Assembly (NCBI GenBank): GCA_002171615.1
Contig: NHEF01000014.1
Span: forward strand, 80,974 to 144,973
Reading direction: 5' to 3'
Length of the DNA: 64,000 nt
Source of the DNA: Gammaproteobacteria bacterium TMED78
GTDB lineage: Bacteria; Pseudomonadota; Gammaproteobacteria; Steroidobacterales; Rariloculaceae
Position numbers and translations under genes: made by a program. Below the pieces are notes generated by a model that was given only the letters and a program-made list of their open reading frames with translations, did not search any database and had not been told where the DNA came from. Below are positions 27,916 through 38,236 of the stretch, piece by piece (positions within the stretch are counted from its first letter, which is position 1; each line of letters opens with the position of its first letter).

Positions 27916-29370
27916 CTATAAAAATTCGGCGGGTAAATGTGTATGCCAGTTTGTTTCCTTCTGAAAATGGTGACCAATTTTAAGTATTAGATCTTCTTTT
28001 AGATAAGGACCAATCAACTGCATTCCTATGGGCAATCCTGAAGAAAAGCCGCAAGGAATTGATAGCGCTGGAAGGCCTGCTAGATTCGCCCCAATAGTAT
28101 AAATATCATTTAGATACATTTGGATAGGATCATCCATTTTTTGACCAATTTTAAATGCAGGGGTTGGTGTTGTAGGGCCAATTATTATATCTACTTCTTT
28201 AAAAGCATTAACAAAGCTCTGGCTAATTAATTTTCTAACTTTCTGAGCTTGTAAATAATATGCATCATAATATCCAGCCGATAAAACATATGTTCCGATA
28301 ATAATTCTTCTCTTTACTTCATCACCGAATCCTTTGCTTCTTGATAACTTGTAAAGCTCGTTAAGATTTTGTGTATTTTTTTCTCTATATCCATATCTAA
28401 CTCCATCAAATCTAGATAGGTTTGATGAGGCTTCAGCAGGAGCTACTACATAGTAGGATGGTACAGATAGGTCTATATGCTTAAGATCAAGGTTTATAAT
28501 CTTTGCGCCTAATTTTTCAATTATTTTGATAGCCTCCATTACTAAATTTGAGCTTTCTGAATCAAGACCACTATCAAAAAAATTATTAGGTATGCCAATT
28601 CTGATTTTATCCCAAGAAGTATTTATTTCCTTTGAAAAATTAGGGACAGGAGCCATGAGAGAAGTAGAGTCTTTTTTATCAAAGCCTGATATTGTTTCTA
28701 GCATTAGAGCGCTATCTTCTACTGTCTGGGTTAAAGTTCCACCTTGATCAAGGCTAGAGGCAAAAGCAATCATTCCGTACCTCGAAACTCTCCCATAAGT
28801 TGGTTTGATTCCAGTCACCCCACAAAAGGCTGCAGGTTGTCTTATTGAGCCGCCTGTATCTGATCCAGTTGCACCACAAACTAGTCTTGCTGCGATAGCA
28901 GCTGCTGATCCCCCAGACGAGCCACCAGGAACATTTTCAATATTCCATGGATTATGAACTGGACCATAAAAGCTAGTTTCATTTGATGAGCCCATAGCAA
29001 ATTCATCCATATTGGTTTTTCCAATACAAACAGCTCCTGCTTCTTTTAGCCTCTTTACAATAGTTGCATCGTAAGGAGATATGAAATTATCAAGCATTTT
29101 AGAGCCACAGCTAGTTTTAATTCCTTTGGTACAGAAAATATCTTTATGTGCTATTGGTATACCAGTAAGGAATGTATTAGCTCCTTTTTTTATCAAGACA
29201 TCTGCTTCTTTTGCTTCAGCTAAGGCTCTTTCTTCATCAATCGTAATGAATGAATTTATTTTACTATCATAAAGTCTAACTCTTTTTAAAAACTCCTTGG
29301 TTAGTTCAACAGAGGAAATTTTTTTTAATGTTAGTTCTGAAGAGAGCTGCTTAATGGTCTTCTGATGCAT
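27916..29370 (-). CDS. gatA: Glutamyl-tRNA(Gln) amidotransferase subunit A
   Basis: GatA is the amidase-signature subunit that releases ammonia from glutamine for GatB. The 484-residue protein has the Ser-cisSer-Lys triad: Lys in IAHKDIFC, the cis-Ser in [11 protein letters not shown] and the nucleophile in [12 protein letters not shown]. The sequences [16 protein letters not shown] and [17 protein letters not shown] are also family-typical. It lies 9 nt after gatC in the order C-A-B on the minus strand. Presence of the complex suggests that at least one of Gln-tRNA or Asn-tRNA is made by transamidation here. Confidence 0.97.
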   Translation of the reverse strand: MHQKTIKQLSSELTLKKISSVELTKEFLKRVRLYDSKINSFITIDEERALAEAKEADVLIKKGANTFLTGIPIAHKDIFCTKGIKTSCGSKMLDNFISPYDATIVKRLKEAGAVCIGKTNMDEFAMGSSNETSFYGPVHNPWNIENVPGGSSGGSAAAIAARLVCGATGSDTGGSIRQPAAFCGVTGIKPTYGRVSRYGMIAFASSLDQGGTLTQTVEDSALMLETISGFDKKDSTSLMAPVPNFSKEINTSWDKIRIGIPNNFFDSGLDSESSNLVMEAIKIIEKLGAKIINLDLKHIDLSVPSYYVVAPAEASSNLSRFDGVRYGYREKNTQNLNELYKLSRSKGFGDEVKRRIIIGTYVLSAGYYDAYYLQAQKVRKLISQSFVNAFKEVDIIIGPTTPTPAFKIGQKMDDPIQMYLNDIYTIGANLAGLPALSIPCGFSSGLPIGMQLIGPYLKEDLILKIGHHFQKETNWHTHLPAEFL

Positions 29371-29379
29371 AAGTTATTT

Positions 29380-29667
29380 CTACTCAACAAATTTAGGTAC
29401 GATATAGTGAGAGTTTTTTATTTCCGGAGCACTTCTTTCTATTTCTTTAATTTGATTTTTCTCAGTTATATCATCTTTTCTTAGGATTTGTTTTTGATCT
29501 AACGGGTGCGCCATAGGCTCAACTCCTTTTACGTTAACTGTGTTAAGTTCATCAACTAACTTTATAATATTTTTTAGCTTTAGCTCAAAATCTTCAAAAT
29601 CTTCTTCCGATATATCTATTTTTGATAATTCAGCCATTTTTTTTAAATCTTTCTCTTGAATTGACAT
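29380..29667 (-). CDS. gatC: Glutamyl-tRNA(Gln) amidotransferase subunit C
   Basis: GatC is a small belt-like subunit that stabilises the GatA-GatB complex. The 95-residue product has the family length and the pattern DLKKMAELSKIDISEE at the N-terminus. The conserved VKGVEPMAHPLD loop is in the middle, followed by LRKDDITE and an APEIKNSHYIVPKFVE ending. It is the first gene of the gatCAB-metF-metH operon and is divergent from mreB. Confidence 0.95.
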   Translation of the reverse strand: MSIQEKDLKKMAELSKIDISEEDFEDFELKLKNIIKLVDELNTVNVKGVEPMAHPLDQKQILRKDDITEKNQIKEIERSAPEIKNSHYIVPKFVE

Positions 29668-30828
<1,161 letters not shown>

Positions 30829-30843
30829 TTAGTTTGGTTTTAT

Positions 30844-31692
30844 ATGTTTAATTATTTTTTTAGAGATAAAGATAGCTCTAGACATACTTTAGGGTATAAG
30901 TTTTTTCTCTCTACCATTATATGTATATTTTTAATGTTTGTTGACTATAGGTTTGATCATCTCAATACGTTTCGTCAAACGATCTCATCACTTTTATATC
31001 CAATACAATTAGCAGTAAACTATCCCCTGCAGAAAATAGTTGATATTAATTATTGGCTAACTGATCATTCTGAATTAGTTCAGGAAAATAAAACCTTAAG
31101 AGCAGAAAGGCTTTTGAATAATATCGCACTTCAGCGATTAGAATCTATAGAGTCAGAAAATAATCGTTTACGCTCTCTTCTTCAAACTAGCCAAAGATTG
31201 AAAGAAAGAATATTAGTAGCAGAGACGCTAAAGGTTGATTTAGATCCTTATAGGCAAAGATTTCTAGTTAATCATGGCCTTAACGATGAGGTCTATCTTG
31301 GGCAAGCCGTAATAGATTCTCAAGGTATTGTTGGTCAAGTTATTAGGGTGAATGCATACACTTCAGAAATTTTATTAATAAGTGATTTAGATCATGCAAT
31401 ACCTGTTTCATTAGATCGAACAGGTTTGAGAACAATTGCTGTTGGGACAGGAGATAGCTCTAGACTCTTTTTACCATATTTAACTAGTTCAGCAGATATT
31501 GAAATTGGTGACTTAGTTGTCACTTCTGGCTTAGGGGGTATTTTTCCATCTGGCTACCCTGTTGGTTATATTAGTAGTATATCTTTTGAGACCGAAAGAT
31601 CTTTTGCAAATATTTTACTTACACCAGCAGCTCAGCTGGATAGGGATACAGAGGTTGTTTTAATTTGGCCATCAATGGATAGAGACCTATAG
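30844..31692 (+). CDS. mreC: Rod shape-determining protein MreC
   Basis: MreC is a bitopic inner-membrane protein that links MreB to PBP2/RodA and activates PBP2. The 282-residue product has one transmembrane helix near residues 20-37. A coiled coil with HSELVQENKTLRAE and ESENNRLRSLL heptads follows (about 75-115), then the periplasmic beta domain with VNHGLNDEVYLGQAV, GIVGQV and VTSGLGGIFPSGYPVG. It starts 15 nt after mreB, and its stop shares a base with the mreD start. Confidence 0.96.
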   Translation: MFNYFFRDKDSSRHTLGYKFFLSTIICIFLMFVDYRFDHLNTFRQTISSLLYPIQLAVNYPLQKIVDINYWLTDHSELVQENKTLRAERLLNNIALQRLESIESENNRLRSLLQTSQRLKERILVAETLKVDLDPYRQRFLVNHGLNDEVYLGQAVIDSQGIVGQVIRVNAYTSEILLISDLDHAIPVSLDRTGLRTIAVGTGDSSRLFLPYLTSSADIEIGDLVVTSGLGGIFPSGYPVGYISSISFETERSFANILLTPAAQLDRDTEVVLIWPSMDRDL

Positions 31693-32171
31693 TGGTGAAA
31701 CGAAATTTTCTTATACCTTCTTTGTTTTTAGTTGCTATTTTTTTGTCAATACTACCTTTTCCAGCAACTTTAAAGAGCTTCCTGCCCGAATGGGTTCCTT
31801 TATTAGTGTTATTTTTTTCAGTAATGAATCCTGAAAGGGTAAGTATTTTTTTAGCATTAATATTAGGACTAATTTTAGACTCCCTATCCGGTTCACTTCT
31901 TGGTCAGCATGCTTTAGCTTTAGTAATAGTTTTCTCTATTTGTATAAAATTTCACTTGATTGTTAGGGTCTTTCCTATTTGGCAATTAAATACATTTATT
32001 ATACTTATGCTTATTATCTACGAATTTATTCTTTTTTGGATTGATGGAGCGGTAGGAAATAATGTACCAATAGCAGAGAGGATTTTTCCTATAATTTCTA
32101 GTATTCTAGTATGGCCTGTAATATTGAGATGGCTTCCAGCATTGAAAGATGATGCTGGCAATAGAGAATAG
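31692..32171 (+). CDS. mreD: Rod shape-determining protein MreD
   Basis: MreD is a small polytopic membrane protein of the elongasome. The 159-residue product starts at a GTG that shares its G with the mreC stop codon (TAGTG). Hydrophobic segments suggest five to six transmembrane helices, and the region LILGLILDSLSGSLLGQHAL is the family's most conserved stretch. The primary sequence is otherwise poorly conserved, so the assignment relies on that segment plus operon position. Confidence 0.92.
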   Translation: MVKRNFLIPSLFLVAIFLSILPFPATLKSFLPEWVPLLVLFFSVMNPERVSIFLALILGLILDSLSGSLLGQHALALVIVFSICIKFHLIVRVFPIWQLNTFIILMLIIYEFILFWIDGAVGNNVPIAERIFPIISSILVWPVILRWLPALKDDAGNRE

Positions 32172-32174
32172 AAG

Positions 32175-34082
32175 ATGAAGCCGATATTATTCAAAGATAA
32201 CTGGAAAGAAAATAAATTATTTCAATCTAGATTAATTGTTTCTTTAGTCATAGCTATTTCCCTTTTTTTAGTTTTAGTAACACAGCTATATCAGTTACAG
32301 ATTGTAAATTACCAAGAGTTTTCAGATTTATCTCAGGGTAATAGGCTAAAGCTAAAGTCTTTAGCGCCAACTAGAGGATTAATTAAAGATCGTAATGGTA
32401 TTATACTTGCAGAAAATGTACCTAATTGGGAGTTAGTTATTATTCCTGAGGAGGTAGATGATCTAAATTTTACCCTTAATAGGCTTATAGCTTTAAAATT
32501 ACTTGATGTTCCAAATATAGATAATTTAGAAAAATTAATTTCTTCCCATAGGCAGTTTGAGACAGTTGTATTATCAAATTTAACAGATGAGCAGGTAGCA
32601 ATATTTGCTTCTAGAAGACATCAATTCTCAGGAGTAGGCTTTAGAGAAGGGCTAAAAAGATACTACCCTTATAATGAATTAGCATCACATGCAATAGGCT
32701 ATGTTTCTTCAATTTCTATTGAGGATTTAGAGTATATAGACAAAAGTGAATATGTTGCTACTTCTGTAATAGGAAAAACAGGAATAGAGAGAAGTTTTGA
32801 GAATGAATTATTTGGCTTTTCTGGTTACCATCATGAGATTGTCAATGCACAAGGGAGAGTTTTTTATCCTGACTCAGGTTTTAATGAAATTTCTTTAGTT
32901 CGGTCATTTGATACAAGACTTGCTCACAAATTACCAGAATCAGGAAAAAATATAATTATTTCAATAGACTCAGAGCTTCAAAAGGTGGCTGAAAAAGCTA
33001 TGGATGGATTTAGGGGTGCTGTAGTAGTTTTAGATACAAATAATGGAGATATTCTTTCTATGGTAAGCTCTCCTTCATATGATTTAAATTTATTATCAGA
33101 TGGTATAAGTAGAGCAGATTTTCTAAGTTTAAGTGAGAATCAAGCAAAGCCTCTTTTCAATAGAGCTCTATCCGGTTTGTATCCTCCAGGTTCGATAGTT
33201 AAGCCCTTTATAGGCTTAGGAGCTTTAGAGCACGATGTAGTTAATGCGGGCTCTAGATCAGTATGTTTAGGTCATTTTACTCTTCCTAATCAAACTCATA
33301 GATATAGAGACTGGAAAATTACTGGACATGGTCCCGTTAATCTTACTCAGGCTATAGCAGAATCTTGCGATGTTTATTTTTATGAGTTGGCTGTAAATAT
33401 TGGTATAGAAGGCATTAATGATTATCTTGAGTCGTTTGGCTTCGGAGAAAAATTAGGAGTCAATTTTTCTAGCGAATCCGAAGGTATTGTTCCTTCAAGA
33501 AAGTGGAAAGAGGAAAATTTTAGAAACCCTGAAGATAAAATATGGTATCCAGGAGAAACTGTAATTACGGGTATAGGACAAGGATTTACTTTGACTACTC
33601 CAATGCAGATTGCATTTGCAAACTCTTTAATTGCTAATCAGGGAATAGGCTTTAGACCAAGAATGGTTATAGGATATGAGGATAGCAGAAATGGAAGAAT
33701 AGAATTAATTGAAAATGATTCAATTATTAACTTAGATATCAAAAAAGAAAATTGGGATATTATTCGTGAAGCAATGAAAGATGTTGTAGCAGATGAAAGA
33801 GGAACTGGGTTTTCAGTTTTAAGGGATATTGACTATTCAATTGCTGGCAAAACAGGAACAGTTCAAGTTTTTTCTATTGGCCAGGATGAGTTTTATGAAG
33901 AAGAAAATATAGATGAGAGTCTTAGAGATCATGGTATTTTTATGGCTTTTGCTCCATATGAAAAACCTGAGATTTCAATAGCGGTTGTTATAGAGAATAT
34001 GGGAAGTAGCTCTGTAACTGCTGTGCCAGTTGCAAAGCAAATTCTAGATTTTTATTTTAATAATAGAAGATCAATAAATTGA
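32175..34082 (+). CDS. mrdA: Penicillin-binding protein 2 (elongation transpeptidase)
   Basis: PBP2 crosslinks peptidoglycan during rod elongation together with RodA. The 635-residue protein has an N-terminal membrane anchor (about 20-42) and a pedestal/dimerisation region beginning APTRGLIKDRNG (64-75). The transpeptidase domain has the catalytic S340 in PPGSIVKPF (SxxK), S397-C-D399 as the second motif, and K559-T-G561. These correspond to S330, SAD and KTG of E. coli PBP2. It starts 3 nt after mreD and overlaps rodA by 4 nt. Confidence 0.97.
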   Translation: MKPILFKDNWKENKLFQSRLIVSLVIAISLFLVLVTQLYQLQIVNYQEFSDLSQGNRLKLKSLAPTRGLIKDRNGIILAENVPNWELVIIPEEVDDLNFTLNRLIALKLLDVPNIDNLEKLISSHRQFETVVLSNLTDEQVAIFASRRHQFSGVGFREGLKRYYPYNELASHAIGYVSSISIEDLEYIDKSEYVATSVIGKTGIERSFENELFGFSGYHHEIVNAQGRVFYPDSGFNEISLVRSFDTRLAHKLPESGKNIIISIDSELQKVAEKAMDGFRGAVVVLDTNNGDILSMVSSPSYDLNLLSDGISRADFLSLSENQAKPLFNRALSGLYPPGSIVKPFIGLGALEHDVVNAGSRSVCLGHFTLPNQTHRYRDWKITGHGPVNLTQAIAESCDVYFYELAVNIGIEGINDYLESFGFGEKLGVNFSSESEGIVPSRKWKEENFRNPEDKIWYPGETVITGIGQGFTLTTPMQIAFANSLIANQGIGFRPRMVIGYEDSRNGRIELIENDSIINLDIKKENWDIIREAMKDVVADERGTGFSVLRDIDYSIAGKTGTVQVFSIGQDEFYEEENIDESLRDHGIFMAFAPYEKPEISIAVVIENMGSSSVTAVPVAKQILDFYFNNRRSIN

Positions 34083-35170
34083 AAGTTAAAATTTTTAATG
34101 ATTTTAATATAGTAATGGATAAGACTATATTATTGACATCTTTATTAATTGCTTCTTACGGATTTGTTGTTCTTTATAGTGCTGTTGATGGTAATGATTT
34201 TTTGATATATAGACAAGGAATTAGATTAGGGGTAGCATTTTTCTGTTTCTTTTTGTTTGCTCAGATCCCTCCAACCTATTTTAAAATTTTTACTCCTTGG
34301 GTTTTTGGATTTTCTATTACTTTATTAGTTCTGGTTATGTTTTCAGGTATCGTTGGTCAAGGAGCACAAAGATGGCTAAATTTAGGCCTGATTACTTTTC
34401 AGCCCTCCGAGCTTTTAAAAATATTCGTACCTATGATGATTGCTTGGTACATGCACGATAAGCATCTTCCTCCGAGGAAAAATGAAATTATTATAATAAT
34501 ATTTATTATTTTAGTTCCTACCTGTTTGATTGGTTTCCAGCCTGATTTAGGAACAGCGGCTTTAGTTTTCTTTTCTGGAGCTTTAACGTTATTGTTAACA
34601 GGGATAAGTGTTAAGATTATACTTTTCTTAAATGCTATTGTAATTAGCACAGTTCCGATACTTTGGTATTTTATGCTAGATTATCAAAGAGCACGGGTAA
34701 TTACTTTCTTTAATCCAGGCAGCGACCCTCTTGGTTCAGGTTATAATATTATTCAATCAAAAATAGCTCTAGGATCTGGTGGATTATTTGGAAAGGGGTG
34801 GATGAATGGCTCTCAAAGTCATCTAGATTTTCTTCCTGAGCAGTCAACAGATTTTATTTTTGCAGTTGCAGGAGAAGAGTTTGGATTTTTGGGCTTGTTA
34901 CTTTTATTATTTATGTATTTGGTTCTTTTAGGAAGGGGTATTTGGATTGCATCTCAGGCTAGCGGGACATTCAATAGATTATTATCAGGTGCTTTAAGTC
35001 TTACTTTTTTCTTTTATGTTTTTGTTAATGCAGGGATGGTTTGTGGAATATTACCAGTTGTTGGCGTTACTTTACCATTAATTAGCGCTGGGGGTACCTC
35101 TATGTTAGCATTAATGATCACTTTAGGAATGATTGTCTCTGTTCATAAGCATAAAAATTTATTAACCTAA
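34079..35170 (+). CDS. rodA: Peptidoglycan glycosyltransferase RodA (SEDS family)
   Basis: RodA polymerises lipid II into glycan strands in partnership with PBP2. The 363-residue product has about ten transmembrane helices and the SEDS signatures QRWLNLGLITFQPSEL, FQPDLGTA and SQSHLDFLPEQSTDFIF-AVAGEE. The last includes the conserved loop next to the catalytic aspartate region. The start is a TTG that overlaps the mrdA stop (TTGA). An ATG twelve codons later would shorten the N-terminus, and the longer form agrees better with the usual cytoplasmic lead. Confidence 0.96.
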   Translation: MKVKIFNDFNIVMDKTILLTSLLIASYGFVVLYSAVDGNDFLIYRQGIRLGVAFFCFFLFAQIPPTYFKIFTPWVFGFSITLLVLVMFSGIVGQGAQRWLNLGLITFQPSELLKIFVPMMIAWYMHDKHLPPRKNEIIIIIFIILVPTCLIGFQPDLGTAALVFFSGALTLLLTGISVKIILFLNAIVISTVPILWYFMLDYQRARVITFFNPGSDPLGSGYNIIQSKIALGSGGLFGKGWMNGSQSHLDFLPEQSTDFIFAVAGEEFGFLGLLLLLFMYLVLLGRGIWIASQASGTFNRLLSGALSLTFFFYVFVNAGMVCGILPVVGVTLPLISAGGTSMLALMITLGMIVSVHKHKNLLT

Positions 35171-35174
35171 CTCA

Positions 35175-36185
35175 ATGCTAAAAAAAATAAAATATTTTTC
35201 TTTATTAGGGTTGTTATTTTTTTCTATTACTTGTTTTTCACAAGAGTTAGATTTGAATATTATCAATGAGTCAAAAAATAATTTTATAACTTTTATGGTA
35301 GAAAACCATACATTTGATAGAGATAGTCTCGAGAATTTATTTGATAATACAGAAATCCTCTATGGAGTTCTAGAGTCTATCTCTAATCCAGCAGAAAGAG
35401 TTATTCCTTGGTATGAGTACAAGGATATCTTTCTTACAGATAGAAGGATTGAATTAGGTGTAGAATTCTGGATAAATAATTATGATCTAGTTTCATCAAT
35501 ATCTGAAGAATATGGTATTGCTGCAGAGATTATAGTTTCTATTTTAGGAATTGAAACTTATTATGGTAGGTATACAGGAAATTATTCTGTCCTAGATTCT
35601 TTATATACATTGGCTTTTGCTTATCCACCAAGATCTCAATTTTTTTTAAGAGAGTTAGAAAATTTTTTATTACTTACCAGAGAAGAGGGTATAGATCCTT
35701 TTTTGATTAATGGATCTTATGCTGGTGCAATGGGGAATAGCCAGTTTATATCTTCTAGCTATAGAGCCTATGCTGTTGATGGAGATGGAGATGGAAAGAG
35801 GGACCTATGGAAAAGTTGGCCAGATATAATTTCTAGCATATGTAATTACTTTTTGATCCATGGATGGAAAAAGGACGCACCTATTTTACAGAGAGCATCC
35901 TTTCCTGATGCTATAGATGTTGAAATAGAAGGAAACTCAATAAACTTAAATCATACTATTGGGTCTCTCATTGCTAAAGGATTTGTATTTTCGTCTGATT
36001 TGGCCTTAGATTCTCCAGCTACCTCAGTTGTCCTTAATGGTGAAGAAGGGGTTGAGTATTGGGTTGGTTTTAATAACTTTTACGTTATAACTCGCTATAA
36101 TCGAAGTGAAAAGTATGCTATGGCGGCCTATCAACTTGCTGAACAAATAAGATATAATTTTGAATTAACAACTAATAAACAATAA
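35175..36185 (+). CDS. mltB: Lytic murein transglycosylase B
   Basis: MltB cleaves the MurNAc-GlcNAc bond with formation of 1,6-anhydro-MurNAc. The 336-residue product has an N-terminal export signal ending near CFSQ. The cysteine context (ITC) lacks a good lipobox, so it may be a soluble periplasmic form rather than the lipoprotein known in E. coli. The catalytic glutamate is E127 in GIETYYGRYTG. The sequences YAGAMGNSQFISSSYRAYA and DGDGDGKRDLW match the family core. It lies 4 nt after rodA. The septal-ring gene rlpA, often located here, is absent. Confidence 0.95.
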   Translation: MLKKIKYFSLLGLLFFSITCFSQELDLNIINESKNNFITFMVENHTFDRDSLENLFDNTEILYGVLESISNPAERVIPWYEYKDIFLTDRRIELGVEFWINNYDLVSSISEEYGIAAEIIVSILGIETYYGRYTGNYSVLDSLYTLAFAYPPRSQFFLRELENFLLLTREEGIDPFLINGSYAGAMGNSQFISSSYRAYAVDGDGDGKRDLWKSWPDIISSICNYFLIHGWKKDAPILQRASFPDAIDVEIEGNSINLNHTIGSLIAKGFVFSSDLALDSPATSVVLNGEEGVEYWVGFNNFYVITRYNRSEKYAMAAYQLAEQIRYNFELTTNKQ

Positions 36186-36208
36186 AAATTTTAAGGAGCC
36201 ATACAAAA

Positions 36209-37339
36209 ATGTTCCAAATGCTAATATTTTTTTCTTTTCTTATTTCAGGATTAGCTTATTCTGCTGATTTTCCCGTACCATCGCCTCCACAAGTTGGTGC
36301 TTCTAGTTATATCATTCTTGATGCTTCAAGTGGCAAGGTAATTATTGAGTCAAATTCTACTGAGAGAGTTGAACCGGCTAGTATTACTAAATTGATGACT
36401 GCGTATGTTGTTTTTAATGAGTTAAGAAGTGGTCAGATATCTTTAGAGGATGAGGTTTTAATTAGTGAGAAAGCTTGGAGAACTGAAGGCTCTAGGATGT
36501 TTATTGAAGTAGATACATATGTATCAGTGATAAATCTATTAAAGGGCATGATAATACAATCTGGAAATGATGCTAGCGTTGCATTAGCAGAATATGTAGG
36601 AGGTTCTGAGGAGATATTTGCTGATCTAATGAATCAATATGCCTCTATTTTAGGTATGAGCGATAGTCAATTTAGAAATTCTACTGGCCTGCCTGCTGAT
36701 AATCACTATGTGTCAACTAAAGATGTAGCGATATTATCACAGGCTCTGATTAGAGAGTTTCCTGAGTACTATAGTTGGTATTCAGAAAGAGAGTTCGCAT
36801 TTAATGACATTAATCAATACAACCGCAATCTCCTATTATGGAGAGATGATTCGGTCGACGGCTTGAAAACAGGATATACAGAAAAAGCAGGCTATTGTTT
36901 AGTGAGCTCAGCTAAAAGATCTGATATGAGGTTAATATCTGTTGTTATGGGTATGGATTCAGCAGAGTCTAGAGCTGAAGCAAGCCAATCTCTTTTAAAC
37001 TTTGGATTCCGTTTTTATGAAACACATAAGCTTTATAGTCGAGATGAGGAAGTGGTTTTAGCAAGAGTATGGGGTGGTGAGCCTAAAGAAGTTCAGCTAG
37101 GAGTTGATCAGGACGTTTTCATTACAGTCCCCAGAGGGAGCTATGATTCACTTTCAGCTTTTATGAATTACAATCAAGAGCTTCAGGCGCCTATAGAAAA
37201 AGATTTAATTGTGGGGGAGGTGAATATAAGTTTAGATGGTAATGACCTAGTAACCTTTCCCTTAAAAACTTTATTTCCTGTTTATGAAGCAACCATTTGG
37301 GAGAGAATAAAGGATCAATTCTATCTCTGGACAAACTAA
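36209..37339 (+). CDS. dacA: D-alanyl-D-alanine carboxypeptidase (PBP5/6 type)
   Basis: DacA trims the terminal D-Ala of peptidoglycan pentapeptides in the periplasm. The 376-residue product carries a signal peptide (cleavage near AYSA). The catalytic triad motifs are S58-I-T-K61, S118-G-N120 and K220-T-G222. A PBP5 C-terminal beta domain follows, and a terminal amphipathic helix (ATIWERIKDQFYLW) probably anchors the protein to the membrane. The ribosome-binding site AAGGAG precedes the ATG. It sits between mltB and ybeD as in most gammaproteobacteria. Confidence 0.96.
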   Translation: MFQMLIFFSFLISGLAYSADFPVPSPPQVGASSYIILDASSGKVIIESNSTERVEPASITKLMTAYVVFNELRSGQISLEDEVLISEKAWRTEGSRMFIEVDTYVSVINLLKGMIIQSGNDASVALAEYVGGSEEIFADLMNQYASILGMSDSQFRNSTGLPADNHYVSTKDVAILSQALIREFPEYYSWYSEREFAFNDINQYNRNLLLWRDDSVDGLKTGYTEKAGYCLVSSAKRSDMRLISVVMGMDSAESRAEASQSLLNFGFRFYETHKLYSRDEEVVLARVWGGEPKEVQLGVDQDVFITVPRGSYDSLSAFMNYNQELQAPIEKDLIVGEVNISLDGNDLVTFPLKTLFPVYEATIWERIKDQFYLWTN

Positions 37340-37349
37340 TAAGAACGTC

Positions 37350-37613
37350 ATGTCAAAAGATCAGATTTTAGAATTTCCATGTGATATTCCCATAAAAGTA
37401 ATTGGACAAAAAGTAGATAATTTTAAATCTGACGTTTTGGCAATAATTTATGCTTTTTGTAATGAATCAGAAGTAAGTATTTTGAGTGAGAACTCTAGTA
37501 GATCTAGTAAATATATTAGCCTCACTATAAATGTTAAAGCAACTGATAGAAAACATATTGATAATATATATATTGCATTATCTGCCTCAAAAAAAATTAA
37601 AATGGTTTTGTGA
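37350..37613 (+). CDS. ybeD: YbeD/DUF493 family small regulatory protein
   Basis: This is an 87-residue DUF493 protein with the ACT-like ferredoxin fold known from E. coli YbeD. It begins with LEFPCDIPIKVIG, as in relatives, and ends in a VNVKATDRKHIDNIYIALSA-like region close to the family pattern. Its biochemical role is not established; the fold and the lasting linkage with lipB suggest regulation. It overlaps lipB by 4 nt and follows dacA by 10 nt. Confidence 0.9.
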   Translation: MSKDQILEFPCDIPIKVIGQKVDNFKSDVLAIIYAFCNESEVSILSENSSRSSKYISLTINVKATDRKHIDNIYIALSASKKIKMVL

Positions 37614-38236
37614 AAAAATTAACTTTTAGATATTTGGGCAAGCAGCCACTTTATAAAGTTTGGCAAGAGATGAAATATTTTACTCATAATAGAAACTTTA
37701 AAACAAATGACGAAGTTTGGTTCGCTGAGCATCCTCCAGTTTACACAATGGGAATGAATTCAAATGAATCACATATTTTAGAAAAAAGTGAAATTCCAAT
37801 TTTAAATCTAGATAGAGGAGGTCAGGTTACGTATCACGGCCCTGGACAATTAATTGTTTATATGATGTTTGATTTAAAAAGATTAAAAATTGGTATTCGT
37901 GATTATGTAATATCAATTGAGAAAATAATTATAGAGACAGTTAAGTATTTTGGAGTAGATGCTATAGGCAAAAGGTCAGCACCTGGTGTATATGTAGGAG
38001 GAAGGAAAATAGCTGCAATAGGACTAAAAGTTAAAAAAAACTGCTCTTATCATGGCTTTTCGTTAAATATTGATATGGATACTAAGCCTTTTAATATAAT
38101 TAATCCTTGCGGCTATGAAGGATTAGAAGTTACACAGCTTAAGGATTTGTGTGGTGTAAGTGATTTAGAGTTAGTTTCAAGTAAGGTCAAGAGCAATATA
38201 AACTTAATATTTAATGATATAGCCAATGGAAGATAA
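37610..38236 (+). CDS. lipB: Octanoyl-[acyl-carrier-protein]:protein octanoyltransferase LipB
   Basis: LipB moves octanoate from ACP to lipoyl domains of 2-oxoacid dehydrogenases and GcvH. The 208-residue product starts at a GTG overlapping the ybeD stop (GTGA). It carries RGGQVTYHGPGQ with H76, GGRKIAAIG with the acid-base K133, and NPCGYEG with the acyl-thioester C167. These align with the E. coli Lys135/Cys169 pair. lipA, the sulfur-insertion enzyme normally next in this operon, is not in the window; an aminotransferase gene takes its place. Confidence 0.97.
   Translation: MKKLTFRYLGKQPLYKVWQEMKYFTHNRNFKTNDEVWFAEHPPVYTMGMNSNESHILEKSEIPILNLDRGGQVTYHGPGQLIVYMMFDLKRLKIGIRDYVISIEKIIIETVKYFGVDAIGKRSAPGVYVGGRKIAAIGLKVKKNCSYHGFSLNIDMDTKPFNIINPCGYEGLEVTQLKDLCGVSDLELVSSKVKSNINLIFNDIANGR

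Noticed and set aside
26472-27977. gatB starting at 27977 with a 24-residue extension
   Set aside because: The extension reads through the end of gatA and lacks homology; the ATG at 27905 has an AGGGA ribosome-binding site and the family N-terminus.
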